Origin: Nannochloropsis oceanica
Taxonomy: Eukaryota; Sar; Eustigmatophyceae; Eustigmatales; Monodopsidaceae
Direction: 5' to 3'
Length of the DNA: 64,000 nt
NCBI GenBank assembly: GCA_004519485.1
Contig: CP038117.1
Coordinates: 496,001 to 560,000, forward strand
Under the pieces are notes generated by a model that made no database searches, had not been told where the DNA came from, and saw only the letters and a program-made list of their open reading frames with translations. This document shows, in pieces, positions 1 to 8,697 of this stretch. Position numbers and translations under genes: made by a program. Every line of letters starts with the position of its first letter. Position 1 is the stretch's first letter.

Positions 1-528
1 TTGCTTGAGTTTGGCTGGCCAGACAGGGCTTTGCCCCTTTGTGTGGGTTGGTGAGCAAAACATATAATGATTGATGGATGATGGATTCGGGCTGAGAAGA
101 CAGCGCGTCAACAGGTTAGCAAGAGCCTAAACGTAATTGATCCGTTTAATTGTAGGTAGCTGGTTCATGAGAAAGACAAGACATCCGATGGATAGGTAAC
201 CGAAAAAAGACCGTGTAGACGGTGCATGCATTAGGACGAGTGGCGGAGCCTGCTTCGCTCTCAAGCTAGGTGTCTCAACAGAGCAGGAAAAGACGGGAAA
301 AATGAAGATGCGCGACGCAAACGCCGCCACAGCAGTAAATCATGACTCTTTCATTGTACCGAGACTTGCACCTTATCTTTTTTTATTTCGTGTGTTGTCT
401 TTGCTATTGTCAAATGGAGCTCCATGCCACATAGACGGATGCCCTTCCACCTCCGCATGTACCAGGCTAGCAACAAGCGCCATCGCCCCCGGTCCTTCTC
501 CTTTCCCTCCCTGTGCATTTGTCTCCCT
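1..528. other. Intergenic, left edge
   Basis: No supportable gene. Open frames here are short and have no recognisable motif. The part next to 528 is the presumed 3' flank of the PP1-inhibitor-like gene that ends at 529 on the - strand. Confidence 0.5.
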
Positions 529-825
529 CTACAACTCAATGTTCAGCTCATCGAGTTTGGCCAACAACTCCTTGATGACAGACTCGGCCTCCGAAGGGCA
601 TGCCGTTAATTTTTCCTTGAGGAAGGCGAGGCGCTTATCAGTGGGCTTCTCTATGACTTCCAACAAGTCGAAGCTTATTGGCAGCGCATCCTCGTCCTCC
701 ACCTTGTACAAGTCTATGAGCTGCGTCGTAAACCACTGCTCCACCTGTTGCACCTTGATCAGCTGCTTCATGTCATAACGCCCTGTCAGGGTTTTGGTTT
801 CCAGCTTCTTCGGCATGCCCTCCAT
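529..825 (-). CDS. PPP1R14/CPI-17-like protein phosphatase 1 inhibitor
   Basis: A 98-residue single-exon protein starting at the ATG whose complement is at 823-825. It resembles almost end to end the PHIN domain of the PPP1R14 family (CPI-17, PHI-1, KEPI), small inhibitors of the PP1 catalytic subunit. Seen: a TLTGRYD segment at residues 12-18, matching the family's phospho-switch loop (TVKYD); a helix with the VEQWF/LIDLY pattern; and a C-terminal ELLAKLDEL helix matching the family's ELLAKLQGL. Thr14 aligns with the threonine whose phosphorylation turns CPI-17 into a potent inhibitor. The long N-terminal extension of animal CPI-17 is absent, so this is a minimal domain-only form. Assignment rests on remembered family sequence; inhibitory activity is inferred. 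Confidence 0.68.
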   Translation of the reverse strand: MEGMPKKLETKTLTGRYDMKQLIKVQQVEQWFTTQLIDLYKVEDEDALPISFDLLEVIEKPTDKRLAFLKEKLTACPSEAESVIKELLAKLDELNIEL

Positions 826-1310
826 TGTCTAGGGGATGCGGAAAGGACGAGGATGCTGAAAGGACCGTAGAGCAAGGTGTCTCTGAAACGCTTGATTCTA
901 GAGCTTGGCGCGTTATGATCGTGCAGACTGTGTCGTGTGGGGTGTGGATTGTGTGAGTGATCCGGGGGGTCGCGTACAAAAAAGTCATAACCGCTGCAGC
1001 TACAGCTCTCGCGGTGGAGTAAGAAGAGAAGGTCCAAGAGGGATGGAGCATTGGTTTATGTAGACAATTTGAGGAGGGCGTATGCATACGAGCAAGCAGT
1101 GGTCTAAAAAAATGGTAAAGAGCCCGGGTTGGCCCGGCATCAAGGCAGAGCTTCGGGAGAAAAAGAACGTACTACTGAAGAGAGACGGCCGTTAACCAGC
1201 TTCAGGGCTGACGCGCGAACGCCAAGTTGGACCCGGGTTGGACGCTAAGGGAGCAATCTCTATGTCAGGAGGAACCAGGGTTATTTTCGACAGCATACAG
1301 CCTGTTAGAT

Positions 1311-1350
1311 TTATGCTACATTCATGCTACATTCATGCTACATGTATGCC
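1311..1350. repeat. Short tandem repeat, 11-bp unit
   Basis: About three head-to-tail copies of ttcatgctaca, the outer ones degenerate, in the spacer between two genes. No function suggested. Confidence 0.7.
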
Positions 1351-1421
1351 GTCATAACAACGAGAAGAATAGGTGACACACGCTTTTTACAACCTATAGT
1401 GTAGCCATGGCTGGTGGTGCT

Positions 1422-1437
1422 CATGGGACGTCCCATG
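1422..1437. promoter_or_regulatory. 16-bp perfect palindrome with ACGT core
   Basis: The sequence catgggacgtcccatg is its own reverse complement and is followed at once by a second half-site (tcccatgg). An ACGT core in a palindrome is the type of site bound by bZIP dimers. No start codon lies close by, so a regulatory role is only a suggestion. Confidence 0.3.
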
Positions 1438-1826
1438 TCCCATGGTAAGCCTATTCTCCACCTTTTTTATTCGGTAGGATGGGGGCTGTTATTAGGAATC
1501 GTCGTCGATCACCTCTCTGGAGAGGAAGGAGGAGGATGGGGGCCAAGGGTTCTCCAGAATATCCACGTATGTATCTTTCCTATCACCAATATTTTAAAAT
1601 CCTTCATCTGAAGATCAAAAGGTCTGCATTTTTCCACCCTCCATCTGAATGAAAAATCTCAATCTCCAAGAGCCCCCGGTGGAAGGCCAGCATCCATAAC
1701 GCGCTTCCTCAGTAACAAAAGCGTCTAAACATTTTTATTTCGACCGGGATGTGCGCGTGTATGCATCACTACGAATCGTTATTTGTCTTGATAGTACAAT
1801 AGATGCGGCAAACCTGGTGTTTAATC

Positions 1827-1951
1827 GGGGTCATGGTGTAGTGGTTAACATTCCTGCTTTGGGTGCAGGAGATCGTGGGTTCAAAGACAGTCGATATCGT
1901 TCCCCCCCATCCGGGGGTGTGGTCACTATCGCCCAAATCCCACTGTCCTCC
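1827..1951 (+). tRNA. tRNA-Pro(UGG)-like gene with 52-nt T-loop insertion
   Basis: Acceptor 5' strand 1827-1833, D-arm 1836-1851 (4 bp), anticodon stem 1853-1857/1865-1869 (5 of 5 pairs) and loop tttgggt with anticodon TGG at 1860-1862. T-stem 5' strand gtggg (1875-1879) is followed by ttcaaa, but then the cloverleaf breaks off. It resumes 52 nt later: t1938, T-stem 3' strand cccac (1939-1943, 5 of 5 pairs), acceptor 3' strand 1944-1950 (6 of 7 positions pair, one as G-U, with one T-T mismatch) and C73 at 1951, the usual eukaryotic tRNA-Pro discriminator. The insertion (1886-1937) is bounded by a caaa direct repeat. A T5 run at 2009-2013 could end Pol III transcription. It is either a tRNA with an ectopic T-loop intron, an insertion-killed tRNA, or the tRNA head of a SINE (see the T tract at 2022-2038). 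Confidence 0.5.
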
Positions 1952-2021
1952 GACCGATCTCTATACATACCGTATGGCGATATGCTTTCAGGCCCATACA
2001 GGTTACGATTTTTATATCACC

Positions 2022-2038
2022 TTTTTTTTTTTTTTTTT
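2022..2038 (+). repeat. T17 tract downstream of the tRNA-like gene
   Basis: A 17-nt T run 71 bp after the tRNA-like cloverleaf. It could be a strong Pol III terminator or the tail of a tRNA-derived SINE. I found no clear target-site duplication flanking 1827-2038, so a SINE is not established. Confidence 0.45.
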
Positions 2039-2626
2039 AAAGAATTTACGTGTAAGGTTGGTACAACACTTTCAAAGCACCACCTGTGACCTTTGTCAAA
2101 CGAAAGTGACGAGAGTCCCCTGCTTCCGCCGTGTAGGACGATGGCAGGCATTAACAGGGGAGGTTGATGTCACCGGAGGGAAAAGGACTTAGATGGCCAT
2201 TTTCTTGTCGCTGCGGTCTTCTTTGGCTTCGTAGACATGCCCGAATCGACCCTACCTGATACTCTCGGAGGTAGTGGGTACGTCAAAACCGTCCCGCGTT
2301 CAGGGAGACGACATCAGCGGAGACTTGACGGGCACCTCGATGTCATCGGCTGTGTGTGGTGTTTGTGGGGAAGTGTGCAAATGTGTGGTCCGTGATAAGC
2401 AGCACTTTCAATTACGGAAAGCGCCGGGGTGAGGGAGAGACTAGAACGGCATAAGGTCTCCTTCCTGGTATGAAAGGTGTATAGTGGAGGGGAGTGTTTA
2501 GATCTGCGGCAAGTGCACGGTGGCGAAAAAATAAAAACAAAAGCTAAGTAAGAAGGACAATCAGCATGTTTGTTCATTTTCCTATTGTTTTGTGACCGAC
2601 TTTCCCCCCTATCCTCATACACTGTA
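2039..2626. other. Intergenic, 3' side of the DHH-CBS gene
   Basis: No gene recognised. The right part should hold the 3' UTR of the DHH-CBS gene ending at 2627. In particular there is no nucleotidyltransferase-like sequence that would extend that gene. Confidence 0.5.
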
Positions 2627-4552
2627 CTATCTACGAAAATCGGGACATTCCGTGTGAGCCGAGCAAGTAGAGCAAGATTCTTCTGCTGCCATCCCCCCTG
2701 TCAAGACCGCCGCCGTGGCGAGTTCTTTCCCACAGAATGTCTCTTTGGGCGTAAATGATCCCTCAGAGTACAGCTTATAGCTCTGCAAGATGTCCGTCCG
2801 CGAAATGAGCCCCACCAACTTCCCTTGCCGATCCATGACCAATACGTCCCGGCCGTCATTTTCGGCCATAACACGCTTCACATGATCGACCGGGGTGTCC
2901 ACATCTACCGTCCCGATCTTTTTCAACAACCATCCCGATACTGGTGAGTCCATCTTCCCGGCTTTGAAGGCTTTGAGAACCTCAACATCCGTCACCACCC
3001 CTCGAACCACCGCCGCCTCATCAGCTTGCTGCGGCATCCCCGCCTGATTAGCGCCGACCACCGGTACGGCATGGATAGTATATCTCCGAAGCAACTGCGC
3101 CACCTGCCCCATGGTCGTATCCCGAAACACAGTCAACACCGGTGAGCTCATGATATCCTTAGCCAGCTTGCAATCTTGTCTCCCGGCCACCTGCCTCTTC
3201 AGCTTCTCCACTACATCTGCCATGACAGTAAATTCGGCTCCCACCGACAAAGCAGGATCCTCATCAAACTTAATGTTGGCAGCCGCCGCCTTCATATGCC
3301 CACCCCCTCCCAAAGGCTTGAAGATCTCGTCGAAATTCACAAACTTCACCCCGCTCCTTGCCCGTCCAATCAGCACCAGCCGCCTCGTCTGCTTTCTCCC
3401 CGAGCCCTGCACATAGAGTCCTCCCCAAACCAAGACATCACATGATGTCAGCTCCAAGACATGCTGTGCCACCCGTGCCAACCCTCCGACGTACTCCTGA
3501 CAATCCACTATCACCGTACCTATATTCACACTTTCATACACCGTTGTCTCCAACCTCAAAAACGATTCCGACAAAAAATGCTGCTGATGCGACGTTAATC
3601 GTTGGTGGCAAAACTCTGCAATAACAGGCTGTCTCGCCCCGTGTCGCATCACCCACGCCAAAGCCTCTACATCCCTAACGGTGGTGCAATCATACGTCAT
3701 CGAACCCGTATCTGCATGAATGCCAATCGCCAACAAAGTGGCCTCCGCATCAGTCACTGCTACGTCCGCCCCTCTTAATCGCTCTACCACCATGGTGGTC
3801 ACCGACCCAACATCCTCTAAGTTCAGAACTGTCGCATTAATGTCAGGCTCTTTCATCGCGTGATGATCGAACACATGCACCTCCTTCGCCGATGGCAGCA
3901 ATCCCTGGCCGGCGCCAAATCTGTCCTTCGTCGAGGCATCCACCAATCCAAGCTTATTAACGTGCATAGGGTCGATAGTAGCAAGGGAACGAATGGGGAA
4001 GAGAACGCTGTGCAAGGCCAAAAAGGATTCTACGGACGGGTGTGCACCTTGGGGCATGCAGACAAATGCCTCCGTGCATGGGTACTGATGTTGCCAGAAC
4101 TTGGCCAACCCTACAGCGGCGGCCAGCGAATCAAAGTCGGCAATTGCATGGGTCAAAACAACGTTGATGTCCTCTTGCACAGTCATCTCTTGTCCCTCGG
4201 CCCCCAGGAAGAAAGGGCCCGGGGGAAGTTTTTTTTTCCCCTTTCTGTTTTCGTGCTGTCCCGCGATCGCGGCAGGTATCTCGGTGGTGCTGCTGCTACT
4301 GCTGCTACTTATGGATTTGTACCACTTGCGCACAGATTTTGGTTGTCCATGTCTTCTTTTCCTCCGCGTCTTTTGCAAGCCAGAGGAAGAGGAGATCGAC
4401 GACGTGTCGCACGGGGGGGGCTGGAGGAAAGCGAGGGCAGTGCCACGGTTGGCGGGGAAGGGGAGGATACAGGGGTATAACTCATGCGCGACGACACAAA
4501 ACACGACCACGACGGCCATGGCGCGCCCAATGGATAGTGGCGGGGGCCACAT
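2627..4552 (-). CDS. Plastid DHH phosphoesterase with two CBS domains
   Basis: A 641-residue single-exon protein. Residues 12-30 are a hydrophobic leader and 39-42 read A-L-A|F, the A-x-A|F signature of stramenopile plastid precursors; a basic, Ser-rich transit region follows. The DHH phosphoesterase core starts at about residue 130: motif I HAIADFDSL, motif III DHH at 229-231, then HADTGSM. A DHHA1-type part with a Gly-Gly-Gly-His motif (GGGGHMKAAA) follows, then two CBS domains (from DIMSSPV and from KIGTVDV). In cyanobacteria and plants this DHH-CBS-CBS array is usually fused to a tRNA nucleotidyltransferase/poly(A) polymerase; here the protein stops after the second CBS. It probably hydrolyses a phosphodiester or phosphoanhydride substrate (oligoribonucleotide, cyclic dinucleotide or polyphosphate) in the plastid, with CBS sensing adenylates; the substrate is unknown. 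A second in-frame Met at residue 12 has good context. Confidence 0.85.
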   Translation of the reverse strand: MWPPPLSIGRAMAVVVVFCVVAHELYPCILPFPANRGTALAFLQPPPCDTSSISSSSGLQKTRRKRRHGQPKSVRKWYKSISSSSSSSTTEIPAAIAGQHENRKGKKKLPPGPFFLGAEGQEMTVQEDINVVLTHAIADFDSLAAAVGLAKFWQHQYPCTEAFVCMPQGAHPSVESFLALHSVLFPIRSLATIDPMHVNKLGLVDASTKDRFGAGQGLLPSAKEVHVFDHHAMKEPDINATVLNLEDVGSVTTMVVERLRGADVAVTDAEATLLAIGIHADTGSMTYDCTTVRDVEALAWVMRHGARQPVIAEFCHQRLTSHQQHFLSESFLRLETTVYESVNIGTVIVDCQEYVGGLARVAQHVLELTSCDVLVWGGLYVQGSGRKQTRRLVLIGRARSGVKFVNFDEIFKPLGGGGHMKAAAANIKFDEDPALSVGAEFTVMADVVEKLKRQVAGRQDCKLAKDIMSSPVLTVFRDTTMGQVAQLLRRYTIHAVPVVGANQAGMPQQADEAAVVRGVVTDVEVLKAFKAGKMDSPVSGWLLKKIGTVDVDTPVDHVKRVMAENDGRDVLVMDRQGKLVGLISRTDILQSYKLYSEGSFTPKETFCGKELATAAVLTGGMAAEESCSTCSAHTECPDFRR

Positions 4553-4944
4553 AACTAGCTAGATGTTGATGCCCCGTCCGTCCTTGATGCTGCTCTCAGG
4601 GAAGCTTTCGAAGGCGCAGCCAAGGAGACGTAAATTCAAGCCCGCTGGACCGTCGACCGCAGTGGATATATGAGGACTTGACCTGTGGCTGTTGAGGTCG
4701 TGTGTCCGGCGTAAGTGTATCAACGCCAGATCCTCCTGGGCGTCTAGAGCATCGCCCGTTGCCGCTTCGACTCGCTCTTTCTGTTGAATTTCATTGAGCT
4801 TTTTATACAAAATGTTATTTTTTCTCTGCCTACCTGGCTTCTTGCTTTCTGTTCTAGGGCACCACACCACACCCTTGCGTCCACAGTCTTCATCCGTACA
4901 AGCCTCTGGAGGAAGGGCAAAATCTTCCTTCTGTTCACTCAAGA
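4553..4944. promoter_or_regulatory. 392-bp divergent spacer, DHH-CBS / oligopeptidase B
   Basis: The only space between two outward-facing start codons (4552 on - and 4945 on +), so both promoters and 5' UTRs must fit here, likely as a bidirectional promoter. A 127-codon frame on the - strand at 4559-4942 lacks an ATG and is not called. Confidence 0.5.
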
Positions 4945-7807
4945 ATGGTACAGCTTCGCTTGCCTCGTACGAGGAAGGAAACCACGCAGCTTTTTGTGGT
5001 GCTCCTCGCGGCTGGAGTCAGCGTCGCAGGTGCTTTGGCCCTCGCCCAACGTCAGCGGGAGAAGAAGTTGTTAAAGGACGGGCCCCGGCGTGCTCCGAAG
5101 AAGTCACACAAGGTTGGTAATTACTTTGTTGCCGGTCCGCCAGAATTTCGCTCCCTCAATCCCACGCTTACCCCATTCTCTCTACTGTTTAAAGGTGCTC
5201 TTTGGCAAGGTGGATGGCGAGAACCGAGGGCCTGATGTAGAGACTCTCATTGATCCGCGTACGTATTTGATTGATGGGAGGGAGGGTGATCATGGAGGGG
5301 CGTGGCAATGAATGAGTAGAGGGGGCTGGAAGTTTGACGCCTCTAAACTTGCAAAGACCCTGCCTGTGTATACGGCTAGGCCACATTTCATTACTTTATT
5401 ACCTCACGATCTTATTTCCTTCTTCTCATCCTTACCCATCCATGCCTTTAGCCCTAGAGCTTGACGATCCGTACTTCTGGTTGAGAGACGACACCCGCAA
5501 GAACCCCGAGATCCTGAATCTGATTAAGGAGGAGAACCAGTATACCGAGGCCTGGACACGCCACAGCAAGCATTTCCAGCAGCGAATCTACAAGGATCTG
5601 CTCCGGCATATGAAGCAAACAGATGCCAGCGTACCCTATCCCTGGGGTGGGAACTATTACTATTCCCGCACGGTGGAAGGCAAGAGCTATCCGTATATCT
5701 GCCGTCGTTGTGGGTCGATGGACGCGGTCGAGGAGACGATTTTGGATTTGAATGCGTTGGCCAAGAGAGAGAAGTACTTGGATGTTGGTGAGTGGTCGCC
5801 TGCTCCGAGCTCACTCAGCTTGTTGGCTTATTCTGTTGACACGACGGGCTATGAGGTAGGTGGAGTGAGCGAGAGAGGATGGGAGAGGGAGGGAAGAGGC
5901 TTGGAAAAGGTCACCGCAATCTTTGACTTATATATACATTAGACCCACCCCTAAATGACAACACGAAACAGACATATGAAATACGCTTTAAGGCATTGCA
6001 GGCCGGCTCAGGCATGGGGATCGAAGCCGCAAGCGAGGTCACGAGCGCCGCTGCCGCCGCCGGAGCCAAGGACCTGATTCCCGAGACAAGCGGAAGCTTT
6101 GTGTGGGGTAATGATTGTTCGACTCTCTTTTATGAGAAGCTGGATGCCTCTCATCGGCCGTATCAGCTTTGGCGTCACACGATGGGCACGCCTACGTCGG
6201 AGGACGTATTGTTGTTCACGGAGGAGGACGAGAGGTTGTGGATGGGGATCGACAAGACGGATTCGGGGCGTTTTTTAATTTTGTCCTTGTCGGGGAAGCA
6301 GCAAAATGAAACCTGGGTGATGGACTTGCAAGGCGCCAAGGGAGCGGTTGAGCATGCGGCGAGGGCGTTGAGCCTGGTGGAGAAGCGGGAGGTGGACGTG
6401 CGGTACTCGGTTGAGCACCATGGGGAGTATTTGTATATCATAACCAATAACTTCAAGGGGAAGGAATGTCTCAACTCCATGCTGGTCCGCGCGCCTATCG
6501 CCAGTCCCGGGGCCGCGCATTGGGAAGTGGTCTTTGCATACGAGCCGAACGAGCAGGTGAAGCACTTGACTTGCTTCAGAGACGCCATCGTCATCCACGG
6601 GCGCGCCGAGGGCTATGCCCAATTCTGGATCTACACCCCTCCAAAGGCGGCGACGACGACGGCGGCGACTAGCAGCAGCAACAAGAAAGAAAAGAGAAAG
6701 GGTCAGGCTGAGGCTATAAGTGAGGAGCTTCATACCAAAGTCCTGGTCACTCACCCCGAGAGCGTCTATTGCATTTACGGCTCTCACAACCGCACCTACG
6801 ATCGGACTTTCTTCCGTTACGAGTACAGCAGTCCTGTCACTCCCCGCCAGACAATCGAATATGACCTCAAAACTGGAGGGAAAACAGTACTCAAGCAAGT
6901 AGACGTCCCCCACTATGACTCCTCCCGCTTCGCCTGCGAGCGGCTCGAAGCCCCTTCTGCGGCGCCCGACCGCCGGGGCATCCCTCTCTCAGTCGTGTAC
7001 AAGAAGAGTGTACTTCCCCAAGGTGCCCCCAACCCTGCGGCACCCGTCCCTGTCTTTTTGACGGCCTATGGCTCGTATGGGGCGTGCAGTGATCCCTCCT
7101 TTGACAGCAATCGGCTGGCGCTTCTCGAGCGGGGTGTTGTATATGTTGTGGCCCATATCCGAGGCGGGGGGGAGATGGGACGGGCGTGGTATGAGAAAGA
7201 AGGCAAGTTTTTGACGAAGAAAAATACCTTTCTGGATTTCGTCGGCGCGGCTGAGCATCTTGTGGCGATAGGATTGACGTCTCCTGATCGTTTGGCCATC
7301 TCGGGAGGATCGGCGGGTGGGTTGCTGGTCACCGCATGTTTGAACCTGAGAGGGGCGAAGCTTTTTAAGGCCGCAGTGTGTGACGTTCCCTTTTGTGACG
7401 TGTTGTGCACGATGTCTGATGCCAGCATCCCTCTGACGGTGGTGGAATGGGAGGAATGGGGGAATCCGAATGAAAAGCGTTTCTTTGATTACATCAAGAG
7501 CTATTGTCCTGTCACTAACATCCAGAAGCATGCTTATCCGGCGACACTGGTCTTGGGGGGGCTGCATGATCCTAGGGTTGCATACTGGGAGCCCTTGAAA
7601 TTTACCAAGAAACTGCGAGAATTTATTGCTTTGGAGGAGGAGGGCAGCTCCAGCAGCAGCAGTAATTGCAGCAGTAGTAAGGCGCCATTGTTATTGAAAA
7701 TCGATATGAGTTCGGGGCATTTCAGTGCGAGTGATCGATATAAATACCTGCGAGAGAAGGCGTTTATCTATGCCTTCGTTCTGGGGCAGTTGGGTGTGAC
7801 GGAGTAA
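4945..7807 (+). CDS. OPB: Oligopeptidase B (S9A prolyl oligopeptidase family)
   Basis: Four exons at 4945-5112, 5195-5258, 5452-5855 and 5972-7807 join in frame to 823 residues with GT-AG introns of 82, 193 and 116 nt. Residues 17-35 are a hydrophobic segment followed by a basic stretch, consistent with a signal anchor. The beta-propeller begins at DDPYFWLRDD. The C-terminal alpha/beta hydrolase carries Ser659 in GGSAGGLL, Asp745 in GLHDPRV and His795 in SSGHF, the S9A triad. Flanking segments (RGGGEMGRAWY, EWEEWGNP, YWEPLKF) follow bacterial PtrB closely. The family cleaves peptides under about 30 residues after Arg/Lys. A low-complexity Ala/Thr/Ser/Lys insert (nt 6640-6720) lies in the propeller and a Ser/Gly/Asn insert (7640-7680) near the end. 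The membrane anchor is odd, because the family is usually soluble. Confidence 0.93.
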
Positions 7808-8697
7808 GAAATCAGTCGGGGAGAAGTGGAAGAGAAGTGAGATACACAGGTGGTCCTGTGGAGGGTTTGCGTACTAAGAAAGCTAGTGGGGGCAAAGAAA
7901 GGATTAGAAAAAGGAAGCATGACAATGTGCGTTGAGACTACGCGTGGCGGTCTGTGAGGAGGAGATTTGGGAAAGAGAAGGCTGCGTACAATTATTAACG
8001 AAAACAGATATGTGACACGGCGCGGATTAGAGAAACGCACAAGAGAAAAGAAGAAAGAAAATCTAAAGCGTGTGTCGGCGCTCGGACTGGAAGTAAGCTT
8101 TAAGCAAAATTAAAAGCTGACAAGAAAAATAACTACCACAAAATATAGTTTCTTGTAATTCTGCATTGTCATTCTCGTCTCCTCCATTCATGTCCAGACA
8201 TATTTGAGTGTCAGAAAAACTTATTGCCTCATTCCGTGGCATTTAAGGCACATCTTCTTACTTGGCTTGCTGTCACTATTTATAGTTCTGACTGTTGCAA
8301 GTGGTATCGCGTTGGTCGTAAAAAATTCTCTGATGCCACGCCCCCGACGTTTTTATCGTCGGGATCGATCGGATGCTCTTTTTCTTCTTTTACTCCTACC
8401 ATATTCGCTTTCCTCTTGGTGGATTTGATACTTCTCTTCGAGTTTTTCTTGACAAGCAAGAGATTGATTCATTTCCTCTTCCGTTTCTTTTCTTTTCGCT
8501 GGACGCGCTCCATCTTTATACATACATGTATCTTCCTCCTCCCGGTCCTTCCTCCCTCCCGCTTTCCCCAGTCTTCCAAGACAAGTCAAGCAAACAAGCA
8601 TCCTACTTACAGCCTCACCAACACGTCATTTCCAACCCCAGCTCGGCTTCGCATACACATCTTCATCTCGCCTTTCCTCCCTTCTTCCCTCCCTCCC
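7808..8697. other. Convergent 3' intergenic region
   Basis: Lies between two genes that end towards each other. No gene found. From about 8370 to 8700 the + strand is strongly pyrimidine-rich, the 3' side of the PDK-family gene. Confidence 0.5.

Larger units (their letters stand above)
826..1826. other. Intergenic with short repeats and a palindrome
   Basis: No gene recognised. It holds the 5' flank of the PP1-inhibitor-like gene, an imperfect 11-bp tandem repeat at about 1311-1350 (unit ttcatgctaca) and a perfect 16-bp palindrome at 1422-1437. Confidence 0.5.

Noticed and set aside
302-778. 158-codon + frame opposite the PP1-inhibitor-like gene.
   Set aside because: Ser/Cys/Leu-rich antisense translation with no family features; the - strand frame matches a known family.
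1827-2038. Calling this an established SINE.
   Set aside because: It has a tRNA-like head and a T tract, but no target-site duplication and no second copy in the window; the completed cloverleaf after 1938 also fits an interrupted tRNA.
4559-4942. 127-codon - strand frame between the DHH-CBS gene and oligopeptidase B.
   Set aside because: It has no ATG start (begins at TTG), overlaps the shared promoter of two clear genes and has no recognisable domain. The composition is not wholly random, so it is recorded here.
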